From Streptomyces longwoodensis (GTDB taxonomy: Bacteria; Actinomycetota; Actinomycetes; Streptomycetales; Streptomycetaceae): 64,000 nucleotides of DNA. Position numbers and translations under genes: made by a program. Shown piece after piece: positions 1 through 7,492 of the stretch (its first letter is position 1; every line of letters begins with the position of its first letter). The notes under the pieces were generated by a model. The model had not been told where the DNA came from. It did not search any database and was given only the letters and a program-made list of their open reading frames with translations. The DNA lies in NCBI RefSeq assembly GCF_001514125.1, contig NZ_KQ948567.1:62001-126000 (forward strand). The letters are read 5' to 3'.

Positions 1-75
1 GTCGCCGACGGCGAGTCCGCGCAGGCTTGCCAGGGCGCGCTCCAGGCGCCCGTCGGAAGAGGTGTCTGAGATCAT
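1..75 (-). CDS. ADP-ribosylglycohydrolase family protein (N-terminus only)
   Basis: Only the first 25 codons lie in the window; the gene runs off the left edge. The ATG at 75 opens a frame whose stretch LERALASLRGLAVGD resembles the usual start of DraG-type ADP-ribosylglycohydrolases, where the ending GD precedes the first metal-binding helix. Family members remove ADP-ribose from protein side chains using two metal ions. The call rests on this short N-terminus alone. The next gene downstream on the plus coordinates begins 13 bases away and is read in the same direction, so the two may be co-transcribed. Confidence 0.5.
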   Translation of the reverse strand, partial: MISDTSSDGRLERALASLRGLAVGD

Positions 76-88
76 CGGTTCTGCCACT

Positions 89-748
89 CTATCCGGTGAT
101 CCCGTACGATTCCGGGTCACGCCAGCGGTCGAACGGCCGGTCGAGGGTGTACTTGCCGTCGTCGCCCAGAACGAGCATGCGCATCTCCGCGTTCCCGGGA
201 TTGGACAGCGACTCGAATTCGGCGACGGTCCAGTGGAACCAGCGCATGCAGAACAGGCGCATGGCCAGGCCGTGGGTGACGAGGAGGACGTTCGGCGGGT
301 GGTCGGGGGCCTCGAAGCTGCGGAAGAGGCTCTCCAGGAAGTTGCCGACGCGGTCGTAGACGTCGGCGCCGCTCTCCCCCTGGGCGAAGCGGTAGAAGAA
401 GTGCCCGTAGGCGTCGCGGTAGGCCTTCTGCAGGCGCACGTCGTCGCGGTCCTGCCAGTTCCCCCAGTCCTGCTCGCGCAGCCTGGGCTCCTCGCGCACG
501 CGGATGAGCTCCTGGTCGAGGTGGAAGGCGCGCAGGGTCTCGTGCGTGCGCCGGTACGGGGAGACGTAGACGCTGATCTGCTCGCGCCCGAAGACTTCCC
601 TCAGGGTCTTCCCGGTCTCCTCCGCCTGCCGCCACCCGCGCTCGGTCAGCGCGAGGGCGTGGTCGGGTTCACGCTCGTACACGGTGTCATCAACATTGCC
701 CGTTGACTCCCCGTGGCGGACAAGGACGATGCGCCGTGGTCGTGCCAT
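89..748 (-). CDS. Histidine phosphatase family protein (phosphoglycerate mutase-like)
   Basis: This 219-residue cytoplasmic protein belongs to the histidine phosphatase superfamily. The N-terminal motif LVRHGESTGN carries the RHG catalytic histidine that is transiently phosphorylated. The second conserved histidine sits in LLVTHGLAMRLF near residue 155. The length suits a single-domain broad-specificity phosphatase rather than a cofactor-dependent glycolytic mutase, and no extra domain is seen. The ATG at 748 is chosen because the phosphatase core starts immediately after it. Its stop lies 13 bases from the start of the ADP-ribosylglycohydrolase gene, which suggests a shared transcript. The substrate cannot be told from sequence. 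Confidence 0.85.
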   Translation of the reverse strand: MARPRRIVLVRHGESTGNVDDTVYEREPDHALALTERGWRQAEETGKTLREVFGREQISVYVSPYRRTHETLRAFHLDQELIRVREEPRLREQDWGNWQDRDDVRLQKAYRDAYGHFFYRFAQGESGADVYDRVGNFLESLFRSFEAPDHPPNVLLVTHGLAMRLFCMRWFHWTVAEFESLSNPGNAEMRMLVLGDDGKYTLDRPFDRWRDPESYGITG

Positions 749-846
749 GCCAAAACACTAGATCGGATGGCGCGATTGCGAGCACTCGTGCGGGCCCCAT
801 ACGGCGTACGTCACACCGAACGTGCTCCAGGGGTCACACGACGGCG

Positions 847-1452
847 TCAGACGGTCCAGGTGGGTTCCAGCTCGACGATGTCACCGGTGAGCGAGGCGAT
901 GTCGGCCTCCGTCTGGGCGCGCAGGGAGAGCCGCTCGATGCGCTCGGTCCGGTACTTGCCGTGCTCGGCCTGCGAGCGCCACATCGACAGCACCAGGAAC
1001 TCGTTGCCGGGCGCCTCGGCGAACAGGCCGCGGATCATGCCGGGGGAACCGGCCATCGCGGGGTTCCAGACCTTCTCCTGCATCAGCGTGTAGTGCTCGG
1101 CCCGGTCCTCGTGGACGCGGCACAGCGCCACGCGCAGCAGGTCGGCGTCCGTGAAGCGGGGCTCGAAACCGGTCTTCACGTCGAAGCGGTAGTCGAAGAG
1201 CCGGGCCTGGACGTCCTTGAAGGTGCCGGCCTGCGCCGCCGCGAGGCGGTCGTGGGAGCGGGCCATGAAGGAGTCGTAGAAGGCGCGGCTCTCCCAGAAC
1301 GCGAAGACGTGGGCCACGGAAGGCCGTCGCCGGCTCCAGCCCCCGCCCTGTCCGCGAAACCCCGGCTCCCCCAGAAGCCCCGCCCACTTCCGCTGCCCGC
1401 GCTCGAAACCGCGGCGGTCCACCACGGTGCAGCGAATCCACTTGACCAGCAC
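847..1452 (-). CDS. DUF4937 (YdbC-like) domain protein
   Basis: The 201-residue protein starts with MLVKWIRCTVVDR and contains repeated short alpha-beta elements, as in the dimeric alpha/beta-barrel-like DUF4937/YdbC family found in Streptomyces. Tryptophan-rich stretches (KWAGLL, FAFWESRAFYD, LSMWRSQAEHG) give two pseudo-repeats, each resembling an antibiotic-biosynthesis-monooxygenase-type half. No catalytic residues are known to me for this family. The frame is open further upstream, but the GTG at 1452 is preferred because homologous sequence starts there; its ribosome site is weak. It is probably transcribed alone, divergently from the TerD-like gene. Function unknown. Confidence 0.75.
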   Translation of the reverse strand: MLVKWIRCTVVDRRGFERGQRKWAGLLGEPGFRGQGGGWSRRRPSVAHVFAFWESRAFYDSFMARSHDRLAAAQAGTFKDVQARLFDYRFDVKTGFEPRFTDADLLRVALCRVHEDRAEHYTLMQEKVWNPAMAGSPGMIRGLFAEAPGNEFLVLSMWRSQAEHGKYRTERIERLSLRAQTEADIASLTGDIVELEPTWTV

Positions 1453-1630
1453 CGCGCCATCGTAAGGCCAGCGGGCGTGGCGTCGGTCACGCTGAGCGCA
1501 CCTCAGGCGCACCGACGCGTACGCGCGCGTGGCAGGATGGACAACCCGCCCCGGGGGTCGGTCAGTTACGGCCGACGACCGACCGGGAACGGGCAGTCGG
1601 GCACATGCGGAGACGGGGAAGGGGAGCCTG

Positions 1631-2164
1631 GTGAACGGTCTCAACAAGGGGATCCGCAAGGTCGAAGCCGCGGTGAAGTGGGATCCGAGCCCGGCCGGGC
1701 AGCCGCCCACCGACCTCGACATCGTGGCCGCCACCTACCTGGCGAGCGACCCGTACGGCGAACCCGCGTACGTCGTGCACTTCGACAGCCGGTCCCCCGA
1801 CGGCACGATCTACCTCAACCGGGACAGCACGGACGGCAAGGGCTTCGGCTGGGACGAGGTCCTCACGGTGGAGCTCGAGCGGCTGGACGCGCGGTACGCG
1901 CGCGTGGTGGTCGGTGTCGTGATCCAGCAGCGTCCCGCCCACCGCACGTTCGTGAGCGTGCTCAACCCGGGCTTCCGGGTGCGCGAGGGCTACTCCGTCC
2001 TGGCCGAGGGCGACTTCGGTTCCGTCCTCGGCGCCACGGCGGCGACGTTCGCGGACTTCGTGCGCGACCCGGACGAGGGCTGGACGTTCCGCGACGATGT
2101 GCGGGGGTTCGAGGACGACCCGGTGACGTTCACCCGGTCGATGGGCGGGCTCGGCCAGGCCTGA
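1631..2164 (+). CDS. TerD family protein
   Basis: The 177-residue protein has the TerD fold signature: VKWDPSP, then DLDIVAATYLA, then an aspartate-rich stretch (RDSTDGKGFGWDEV) at the position where TerD proteins bind two calcium ions. That loop is less acidic than the canonical GDGDDE version, so calcium binding may be weaker. The GTG at 1631 follows a GGGGAG ribosome site by a few bases; longer upstream starts would add a basic, low-complexity tail. TerD proteins are cytoplasmic and linked to tellurite resistance and, in Streptomyces, to calcium-dependent development. No other ter gene is adjacent, so this is a lone copy. Confidence 0.85.
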   Translation: MNGLNKGIRKVEAAVKWDPSPAGQPPTDLDIVAATYLASDPYGEPAYVVHFDSRSPDGTIYLNRDSTDGKGFGWDEVLTVELERLDARYARVVVGVVIQQRPAHRTFVSVLNPGFRVREGYSVLAEGDFGSVLGATAATFADFVRDPDEGWTFRDDVRGFEDDPVTFTRSMGGLGQA

Positions 2165-2237
2165 GGTTCGGGGAGCTGAGGGGCGCGCGTCGCTGCGGAA
2201 GGCGCCCGCGTCCCTCGCCCCCTGCCCCTTCCCCGCG

Positions 2238-2942
2238 TCAGCCCGCGCTGTCCCAGCCGGGCACGGTCGGCAGGACGCGCTCGGCGACCCGCAGCAGGGC
2301 CGCGTCGTCGGGCGTCACGTTGTCCTGGCGCCAGATCACGATCTCGAGGGAACCGCCGCCGTCCTTGGCGCTCGGGGCGACCATCAGACAGCGGGCGATG
2401 CCGCCGGGACCCGTGCTCGCCTTGTCCCCGTCGAGGGTGAAGTCGAACTCGATGGTCCGGTCCGAGTAGAGGAGCGCCGGATGACCGAGGAACGTCTTCT
2501 TCTCGGCGTCGATGCCCATGAGCGTGCTCATCCGGGCCACGGAGATGTCGTCGTACGAGGCGGACAGTTTCACGGAGTAGGTGTCCAGGTCGACACTGCC
2601 CTCGGGGGTGATGATCTTGGTGCCGTCGGCGAGCGCGAACGAGCGTTCGTTGCCGTTCGCGCTCATCGGCTGCTCGGTCGGCGTGCCGAGGAGCGCCGCC
2701 AGGTCGGGGCGGTTGAGCGCCTTGCACAACTGCCGGCCGGAGACGCGCTGCGCCCGCGGCGGCGCGCTCGAGGAGCTGGAGCACACGGCCGGTTTCGCCT
2801 CGGCGGACGTCTCGCCGACGACGTTGCCCAACGCCCACAGCCCCACCCCGAGGCCGCCGACCAGCAGCAGTGCCGCGGCCGCCTGGGCGCCCGCACTCGT
2901 CGTCTTCTCCGGTTCGGCGGCACCGTCGACCATGTCCCCCAC
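2238..2942 (-). CDS. Small membrane-anchored protein (DUF6215-like)
   Basis: This 234-residue protein has a short cytoplasmic N-terminus, one hydrophobic segment near residues 18-42 (AAALLLVGGLGVGLWALG), a serine-rich hinge, and an extracytoplasmic domain of about 170 residues. That domain holds a cysteine pair (one just after the membrane segment, one in RQLCKAL) and a late cysteine (ARCLMVAP). It resembles the Streptomyces-restricted DUF6215 proteins, which have no assigned function. The GTG at 2942 has AGGAAG five bases upstream; an in-frame ATG at 2933 is an alternative. It converges with the TerD-like gene. Nothing in the sequence suggests an enzyme. Confidence 0.7.
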   Translation of the reverse strand: MGDMVDGAAEPEKTTSAGAQAAAALLLVGGLGVGLWALGNVVGETSAEAKPAVCSSSSSAPPRAQRVSGRQLCKALNRPDLAALLGTPTEQPMSANGNERSFALADGTKIITPEGSVDLDTYSVKLSASYDDISVARMSTLMGIDAEKKTFLGHPALLYSDRTIEFDFTLDGDKASTGPGGIARCLMVAPSAKDGGGSLEIVIWRQDNVTPDDAALLRVAERVLPTVPGWDSAG

Positions 2943-3067
2943 CTGCGCTTCCTGTCCCCCACTTGAAGTGCGCCTGACATGGCGCCGGTGGAGCCTAGCG
3001 GGTGATCGTTTCGCGGGAAACAGAAATGTTCGCGGAAACGGGTGACAAGGGCCCGTAAAGGCAGCAA

Positions 3068-3099
3068 AGCGGGGGGACCACCGAGGTGGTCCCCCCGCT
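3068..3099 (-). terminator. Terminator of nrdR-nrdJ
   Basis: A perfect inverted repeat, AGCGGGGGGACCACC and its complement, forms a stem of about 14 base pairs with a four-base loop, starting 32 bases past the nrdJ stop. On the minus strand it is followed by a short T run (GCTTTGC). This is a clear intrinsic terminator for the nrdR-nrdJ transcript. Confidence 0.9.
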
Positions 3100-3130
3100 C
3101 AGCGAGGTACCGGGCCGGCCGGTGCCGGGG

Positions 3131-6025
3131 TCAGCTGCAACCGCTGGTGGAGCCGCAGCCCTCGCAGATGTAGCAGGAACCGGCGCGCTGCATCTTCGTA
3201 CCGCAGGAGAAGCAGAGCGGGGCGTCGGCCTGGATGCCCAGCTGCATCTCGACCAGTTCGGCGCTGGTGTGGGCCTGCTTCGTGACGGGCTTGGCCGGCT
3301 CGGTGGACGCCGCGGGGGTGGCCACGGCCTTCAGGTCCGTCTGGCGCGGCGCCGACTGGGCGAGGCCCTCGACGTCGACGTCCTCCTCGGCCGGCTCGTA
3401 GGAGCCGGTCTCCAGGTGGCGCTGACGCTCCTCGGCGGAGTGGATGCCGAGCGCGGAGCGCGTCTCGAACGGCAGGAAGTCCAGCGCGAGGCGGCGGAAG
3501 ATGTAGTCGACGATCGACTGCGCCATCCGCACGTCCGGGTCGTCCGTCATGCCGGCCGGCTCGAAGCGCATGTTGGTGAACTTCGAGACGTACGTCTCCA
3601 GCGGCACGCCGTACTGCAGGCCGACGGAGACGGCGATGGAGAAGGCGTCCATCATGCCCGCGAGGGTCGAGCCCTGCTTGGACATCTTCAGGAAGACCTC
3701 GCCCAGGCCGTCGTCCGGGTAGGAGTTGGCCGTCATGTAGCCCTCGGCGCCACCGACGGTGAAGGACGTGGTGATGCCGGGACGTCCCTTCGGGAGGCGC
3801 TTGCGGACCGGGCGGTACTCGACGACCTTCTCGACCTTGGTCTCGACGGCGGCGGGCGCCTCGGTCTTGGCCTCGGCCTTGTCGTCGCCCTTGGTCTTGG
3901 CGGACAGCGGCTGGCCGACCTTGCAGTTGTCGCGGTAGATCGCGAGGGCCTTGACGCCGAGCTTCCAGGCCTCGTAGTAGATCTCCTCGACCTCCTCGAC
4001 GGTCGCCGTCTCCGGCATGTTGACCGTCTTGGAGATGGCACCGGAGATCCACGGCTGGATTGCGGCCATCATGCGCACGTGGCCCATCGGGGAGATGGCG
4101 CGCTCGCCCATGGCGCAGTCGAACACCTCGTAGTGCTCGGGCTTGAGGCCGGGGGCGTCGATCACGTTGCCGTTCTCGGCGATGTGGGCGACGATCGCCT
4201 CGATCTGCTCCTCCTGGTAGCCCAGGCGGCGCAGGGCCTGCGGGACGGTGCCGTTGACGATCTGCATCGAGCCGCCGCCGACCAGCTTCTTGAACTTCAC
4301 GAGCGCCAGGTCGGGCTCGACGCCGGTGGTGTCGCAGGACATCGCCAGGCCGATGGTGCCGGTCGGGGCGAGCACGGACGCCTGGGCGTTGCGGAAGCCG
4401 TTGCGCTCGCCGAGGCGCAGGACGTCCTGCCAGGCCTCCGTGGCGGCGGCCCACACCGGGGTGTCCAGGTCGTCCATGCGGACGGCCGTGCCGTTGGCGT
4501 CGGAGTGCTGCTTCATGACCCGGTTGTGTGCGTCGGCGTTGCGGGCGTAACCGTCGTACGGGCCGACGACGGAGGCCAGTTCGGCGGAGCGGCGGTACGC
4601 CGTGCCGGTCATCAGGGAGGTGATGGCACCGGCGAGGGCGCGGCCGCCGTCGGAGTCGTAGGCGTGGCCGGTCGCCATCAGCAGGGCGCCGAGGTTGGCG
4701 TAGCCGATGCCGAGCTGGCGGAACGCGCGCGTGTTCTCGCCGATCTTCTGGGTCGGGAAGTCCGCGAAGCAGATCGAGATGTCCATCGCGGTGATGACCA
4801 GCTCGACGACCTTCTGGAAGCGCTCGGTCTCGAAGGACTGGCTGCCCTTGCCGTCGTCCTTGAGGAACTTCATCAGGTTCAGCGAGGCGAGGTTGCAGGA
4901 CGTGTTGTCCAGGTGCATGTACTCGCTGCACGGGTTCGACGCGGTGATCCGGCCGGACTCGGGGCAGGTGTGCCAGTTGTTGATCGTGTCGTCGTACTGG
5001 ATGCCGGGGTCGGCGCAGGCCCAGGCGGCTTCGGCGATCTTGCGGAAGAGCGCCTTGGCGTCGACCTCCTCGATCACGTCACCGGTCATGCGCGCGCGCA
5101 GCCCGAACTTGCCGCCCTGCTCGACCGCCTTCATGAACTCGTCGTTGACGCGGACCGAGTTGTTGGCGTTCTGGTACTGGACGGACGTGATGTCGTCGCC
5201 GCCCAGGTCCATGTCGTACCCGGCGTCACGCAGGACGCGGATCTTCTCCTCTTCCTTCACCTTGGTCTCGATGAAGTCCTCGATGTCCGGGTGGTCGACG
5301 TCGAGGACGACCATCTTCGCGGCGCGGCGGGTGGCGCCACCGGACTTGATGGTGCCGGCGGAGGCGTCGGCACCACGCATGAAGGAGACCGGGCCGGAGG
5401 CGTTGCCGCCGGAGGACAGCAGCTCCTTGGAGGAGCGGATGCGGGAGAGGTTCAGGCCGGCGCCGGAGCCGCCCTTGAAGATCATGCCCTCTTCCTTGTA
5501 CCAGTCGAGGATCGACTCCATGGAGTCGTCGACGGACAGGATGAAGCAGGCGGAGACCTGCTGCGGCTGGGGCGTGCCGACGTTGAACCAGACCGGGCTG
5601 TTGAAGCTGAAGATCTGGTGCAGCAGGGCGTAGGCCAGCTCGTGCTCGAAGATCTCGGCGTCCGCGGGCGAGGCGAAGTACTTGTAGTCCTCACCGGCCT
5701 TGCGGTACGTCTTCACGATGCGGTCGATCAGCTGCTTGAGGCTGGTCTCGCGCTGCGGGGTGCCGACGGCCCCGCGGAAGTACTTGCTGGTGACGATGTT
5801 GACCGCGTTCACCGACCAGAAGTCGGGGAACTCGACGCCACGCTGCTCGAAGTTGACCGAGCCGTCGCGCCAGTTGGTCATGACGACGTCACGGTGCGCC
5901 CAGGCCACCTCGTCGTACGGGTGCACGCCGGGGGTGGTGTGGATGCGCTCGATACGCAGACCCTTGGTGGCCTTGGTCCCCTTGGCCCGGGAACCTCGTG
6001 CCGGACCGCTCGCCGTCTCTGTCAT
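3131..6025 (-). CDS. nrdJ: Class II (adenosylcobalamin-dependent) ribonucleoside-diphosphate reductase
   Basis: NrdJ reduces ribonucleotides to deoxyribonucleotides with a thiyl radical generated from adenosylcobalamin, so it works with or without oxygen. The 964-residue product has the barrel signature NPCSEYMHLDNTSCNLAS (the N-x-C-x-E active-site motif plus a redox cysteine), a phosphate-binding stretch (LAPTGTIGL) and a C-terminal cysteine-rich tail (LCFSCGTKM, then CYICEGCG) typical of actinobacterial NrdJ, probably a zinc ribbon and redox shuttle. The ATG at 6025 gives MTETASG; the frame runs further but without homologous sequence. It follows nrdR by 164 bases and is probably co-transcribed from the promoter with NrdR boxes. 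Confidence 0.97.
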   Translation of the reverse strand: MTETASGPARGSRAKGTKATKGLRIERIHTTPGVHPYDEVAWAHRDVVMTNWRDGSVNFEQRGVEFPDFWSVNAVNIVTSKYFRGAVGTPQRETSLKQLIDRIVKTYRKAGEDYKYFASPADAEIFEHELAYALLHQIFSFNSPVWFNVGTPQPQQVSACFILSVDDSMESILDWYKEEGMIFKGGSGAGLNLSRIRSSKELLSSGGNASGPVSFMRGADASAGTIKSGGATRRAAKMVVLDVDHPDIEDFIETKVKEEEKIRVLRDAGYDMDLGGDDITSVQYQNANNSVRVNDEFMKAVEQGGKFGLRARMTGDVIEEVDAKALFRKIAEAAWACADPGIQYDDTINNWHTCPESGRITASNPCSEYMHLDNTSCNLASLNLMKFLKDDGKGSQSFETERFQKVVELVITAMDISICFADFPTQKIGENTRAFRQLGIGYANLGALLMATGHAYDSDGGRALAGAITSLMTGTAYRRSAELASVVGPYDGYARNADAHNRVMKQHSDANGTAVRMDDLDTPVWAAATEAWQDVLRLGERNGFRNAQASVLAPTGTIGLAMSCDTTGVEPDLALVKFKKLVGGGSMQIVNGTVPQALRRLGYQEEQIEAIVAHIAENGNVIDAPGLKPEHYEVFDCAMGERAISPMGHVRMMAAIQPWISGAISKTVNMPETATVEEVEEIYYEAWKLGVKALAIYRDNCKVGQPLSAKTKGDDKAEAKTEAPAAVETKVEKVVEYRPVRKRLPKGRPGITTSFTVGGAEGYMTANSYPDDGLGEVFLKMSKQGSTLAGMMDAFSIAVSVGLQYGVPLETYVSKFTNMRFEPAGMTDDPDVRMAQSIVDYIFRRLALDFLPFETRSALGIHSAEERQRHLETGSYEPAEEDVDVEGLAQSAPRQTDLKAVATPAASTEPAKPVTKQAHTSAELVEMQLGIQADAPLCFSCGTKMQRAGSCYICEGCGSTSGCS

Positions 6026-6059
6026 GCCGCCTCCCTGTACAGGCAAAAACGCCCTGAAA

Positions 6060-6080
6060 TGCCACGATGTTCCCGTGGCA
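6060..6080 (-). other. Small hairpin in the nrdR-nrdJ spacer
   Basis: TGCCACG and its complement CGTGGCA form a perfect 7-bp stem with a 7-base loop, 35 bases upstream of the nrdJ start within the 164-base spacer. It has no T run, so it is more likely an mRNA stability or processing element, or chance, than a terminator. Confidence 0.35.
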
Positions 6081-6189
6081 CGGTGATGTGTCTGGTGCTG
6101 CGGGCGCCCACGCGCCGCCCGCAACCGGTCTTGTCAACGCCGCCGCCCGGCCGGCCCCCGGAGCCGGGATCCCGGTTCCGGCCCTCCGG

Positions 6190-6765
6190 TCAGTCGGCGG
6201 CCCGGGCGGGCTCGGGGACCTGAACGGTTCCCCCTGGCCCCCCGTCGTCTTCCTGGCTCCCCGCGACGGTTCCGCCGTCCGCGCGGTCGCCGCCCGCGTC
6301 GTCGTCCGCGGCGGGGGGTCCCGTCTGGTCCCTGAGCTCCGCGATGGCCGTCTCGAAGTCCTCGAGCGAGTCGAAGGCCCGGTAGACGGAGGCGAACCGC
6401 AGGTACGCGACGAGGTCGAGTTCCTGCAACGGGCCGAGTATGGCCAGCCCCACGTCATGGGTGGTCAGTTCGGCGCTCCCGGTGGCCCGCACCGCCTCCT
6501 CGACCCGCTGGCCGAGCTGGGCGAGTGCGTCCTCGGTGACAGGCCGTCCCTGGCACGCCTTGCGCACACCGTTGATGACCTTGGTGCGGCTGAACGGCTC
6601 GGTGACTCCGGAGCGCTTGACCACCATCAGTGAACAGGTCTCCACCGTCGTGAAACGACGGGAGCAGTCGGGACACTGACGGCGCCTGCGGATCGACGTG
6701 CCGTCGTCGGTCGTACGGCTGTCGACGACACGGCTGTCGGGGTGCCTGCAGAAGGGGCAGTGCAT
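6190..6765 (-). CDS. nrdR: Transcriptional repressor NrdR
   Basis: NrdR senses ATP and dATP and represses ribonucleotide reductase operons. The 191-residue protein starts with MHCPFCRHPDSRVVDSR, a zinc ribbon made of CPFC and CPDC, then RRFTTVE, then an ATP-cone domain (VVKRSG, FSRTKVINGVRKAC, LRFASVYRAF) to about residue 150. A further tail of about 40 acidic, glycine-rich residues is longer than in most NrdR proteins. The ATG at 6765 is the conventional start; a TTG nine bases upstream is the only in-frame alternative. Expected targets are its own operon with nrdJ and, elsewhere, the class Ia genes. Confidence 0.97.
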   Translation of the reverse strand: MHCPFCRHPDSRVVDSRTTDDGTSIRRRRQCPDCSRRFTTVETCSLMVVKRSGVTEPFSRTKVINGVRKACQGRPVTEDALAQLGQRVEEAVRATGSAELTTHDVGLAILGPLQELDLVAYLRFASVYRAFDSLEDFETAIAELRDQTGPPAADDDAGGDRADGGTVAGSQEDDGGPGGTVQVPEPARAAD

Positions 6766-6872
6766 GATCTCCAACCCTCCTCACAGCAGACTCAACAGCC
6801 TCGTGGGCCACACGAGCCCCTCGAAGCAGCCCCCAGCATAGGCGATCGCCGAGCATCCGAAGACACCGGGGA

Positions 6873-6919
6873 CCACAACTTCTGGGCCGCTGATGACATC
6901 CAACCACTACATGTAGGGC
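6873..6919 (-). promoter_or_regulatory. Tandem NrdR boxes upstream of nrdR-nrdJ
   Basis: The better box is 6904-6919, centred on the perfect palindrome CTACATGTAG, which fits the published consensus acaCwAtATaTwGtgt at its core positions. A weaker half-site-rich box at 6873-6888 (CAACTTCTGG core) is centred 31 bp away. About 31 bp, or three helical turns, is the spacing usual for paired NrdR boxes. The pair lies 110-155 bases upstream of the nrdR start, as expected for autoregulation. The second box is degenerate. Confidence 0.65.
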
Positions 6920-7399
6920 TTGGCTCATACATGCAGGATGTGTCGCGTGTCGCGGTCGGAGCCCTCACGCACCGCTGCCCGGCCGTCACGCCGAGCGTCC
7001 GGGAGACGGCATGATCGCGTCCGCTCCGCACGCGCGCGACCACGAATGGAGCGGACGATGCACCTGCGTGAAGCCGACGGCACGCACGCGTGAAAGCGTC
7101 CCGCGAGCACCCGCGGTTCGCGCACGCACGGTGACCGCCTCCAGCCGGCGGCCGTCGACACGCGCGTGTGGGGACGCATCGCGCGGACGCGTACGGAGAT
7201 ACCGTGAGCGCCGCAGGGAGGAGCGGTGCGACTCCCGGACAGGGTCGGCTCCGGGTCCCGACGGGCGGGGCCACGAATGGCAGACTGAGGCTCCGGCCCA
7301 CAGGTCGGCGGCCCCGGCGGTGAAGAGTACAACAACGAGCTCTTCGGCCCGCCCGGGACGCGGCGTCAGCCATACACCCAGACACATGATCAGGTCCGG

Positions 7400-7408
7400 T
7401 TATCCACG
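7400..7408 (+). promoter_or_regulatory. DnaA-box match in the lexA promoter
   Basis: TTATCCACG differs from the E. coli consensus TTATCCACA by only the last base. It lies 11 bases upstream of the SOS box and about 30 bases upstream of the presumed -35. Chance occurrence of one 9-mer is possible, but a perfect match also occurs in the recA leader of this window. Confidence 0.4.
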
Positions 7409-7418
7409 GTTTTTCACT

Positions 7419-7432
7419 CGAACGTGTGTTTG
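7419..7432 (+). promoter_or_regulatory. LexA-binding site (SOS box) of lexA
   Basis: CGAACGTGTGTTTG matches the actinobacterial SOS consensus CGAACRTNYGTTYG at every defined position. It overlaps the presumed -35 element, so LexA binding would block RNA polymerase and give autorepression. Confidence 0.92.
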
Positions 7433-7459
7433 GCGCAACCTTTCGAAAGCCACTACCGT
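7430..7459 (+). promoter_or_regulatory. Predicted lexA promoter
   Basis: A -35 hexamer TTGGCG (7430-7435) and a -10 hexamer TACCGT (7454-7459) are separated by 18 bases. The arrangement places transcription start about 25 bases before the lexA GTG. Prediction by eye from hexamer similarity and its overlap with the SOS box. Confidence 0.55.
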
Positions 7460-7492
7460 TGTCCAGCAGGGAGACCATCGAGAGGGGCCGAC

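Larger units (their letters stand above)
6766..7418. other. Long divergent intergenic region nrdR / lexA
   Basis: This 650-base stretch separates two divergent regulators. The only elements I can support are the NrdR boxes near nrdR and a DnaA-box match near lexA. Open frames across it are short, overlap on both strands, and show no recognisable protein. Several CG-rich words recur (for example CACGCACG and GCGCGCG), without a clear repeat unit. Confidence 0.6.

Noticed and set aside
703..2469. A 588-codon plus-strand frame spanning several genes
   Set aside because: It runs antisense or out of frame to four better-supported genes and lacks a domain.
3086..6223. A 1045-codon open frame antisense to nrdJ
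   Set aside because: Its translation is Gly/Ala/Val/Arg-rich with no motif and mirrors nrdJ codon bias; such shadows are expected in high-GC genes.
6766..7418. Cobalamin riboswitch upstream of nrdR-nrdJ
   Set aside because: No B12-box-like sequence is visible; class II reductase operons are not normally under this switch, which controls the class Ia genes instead.
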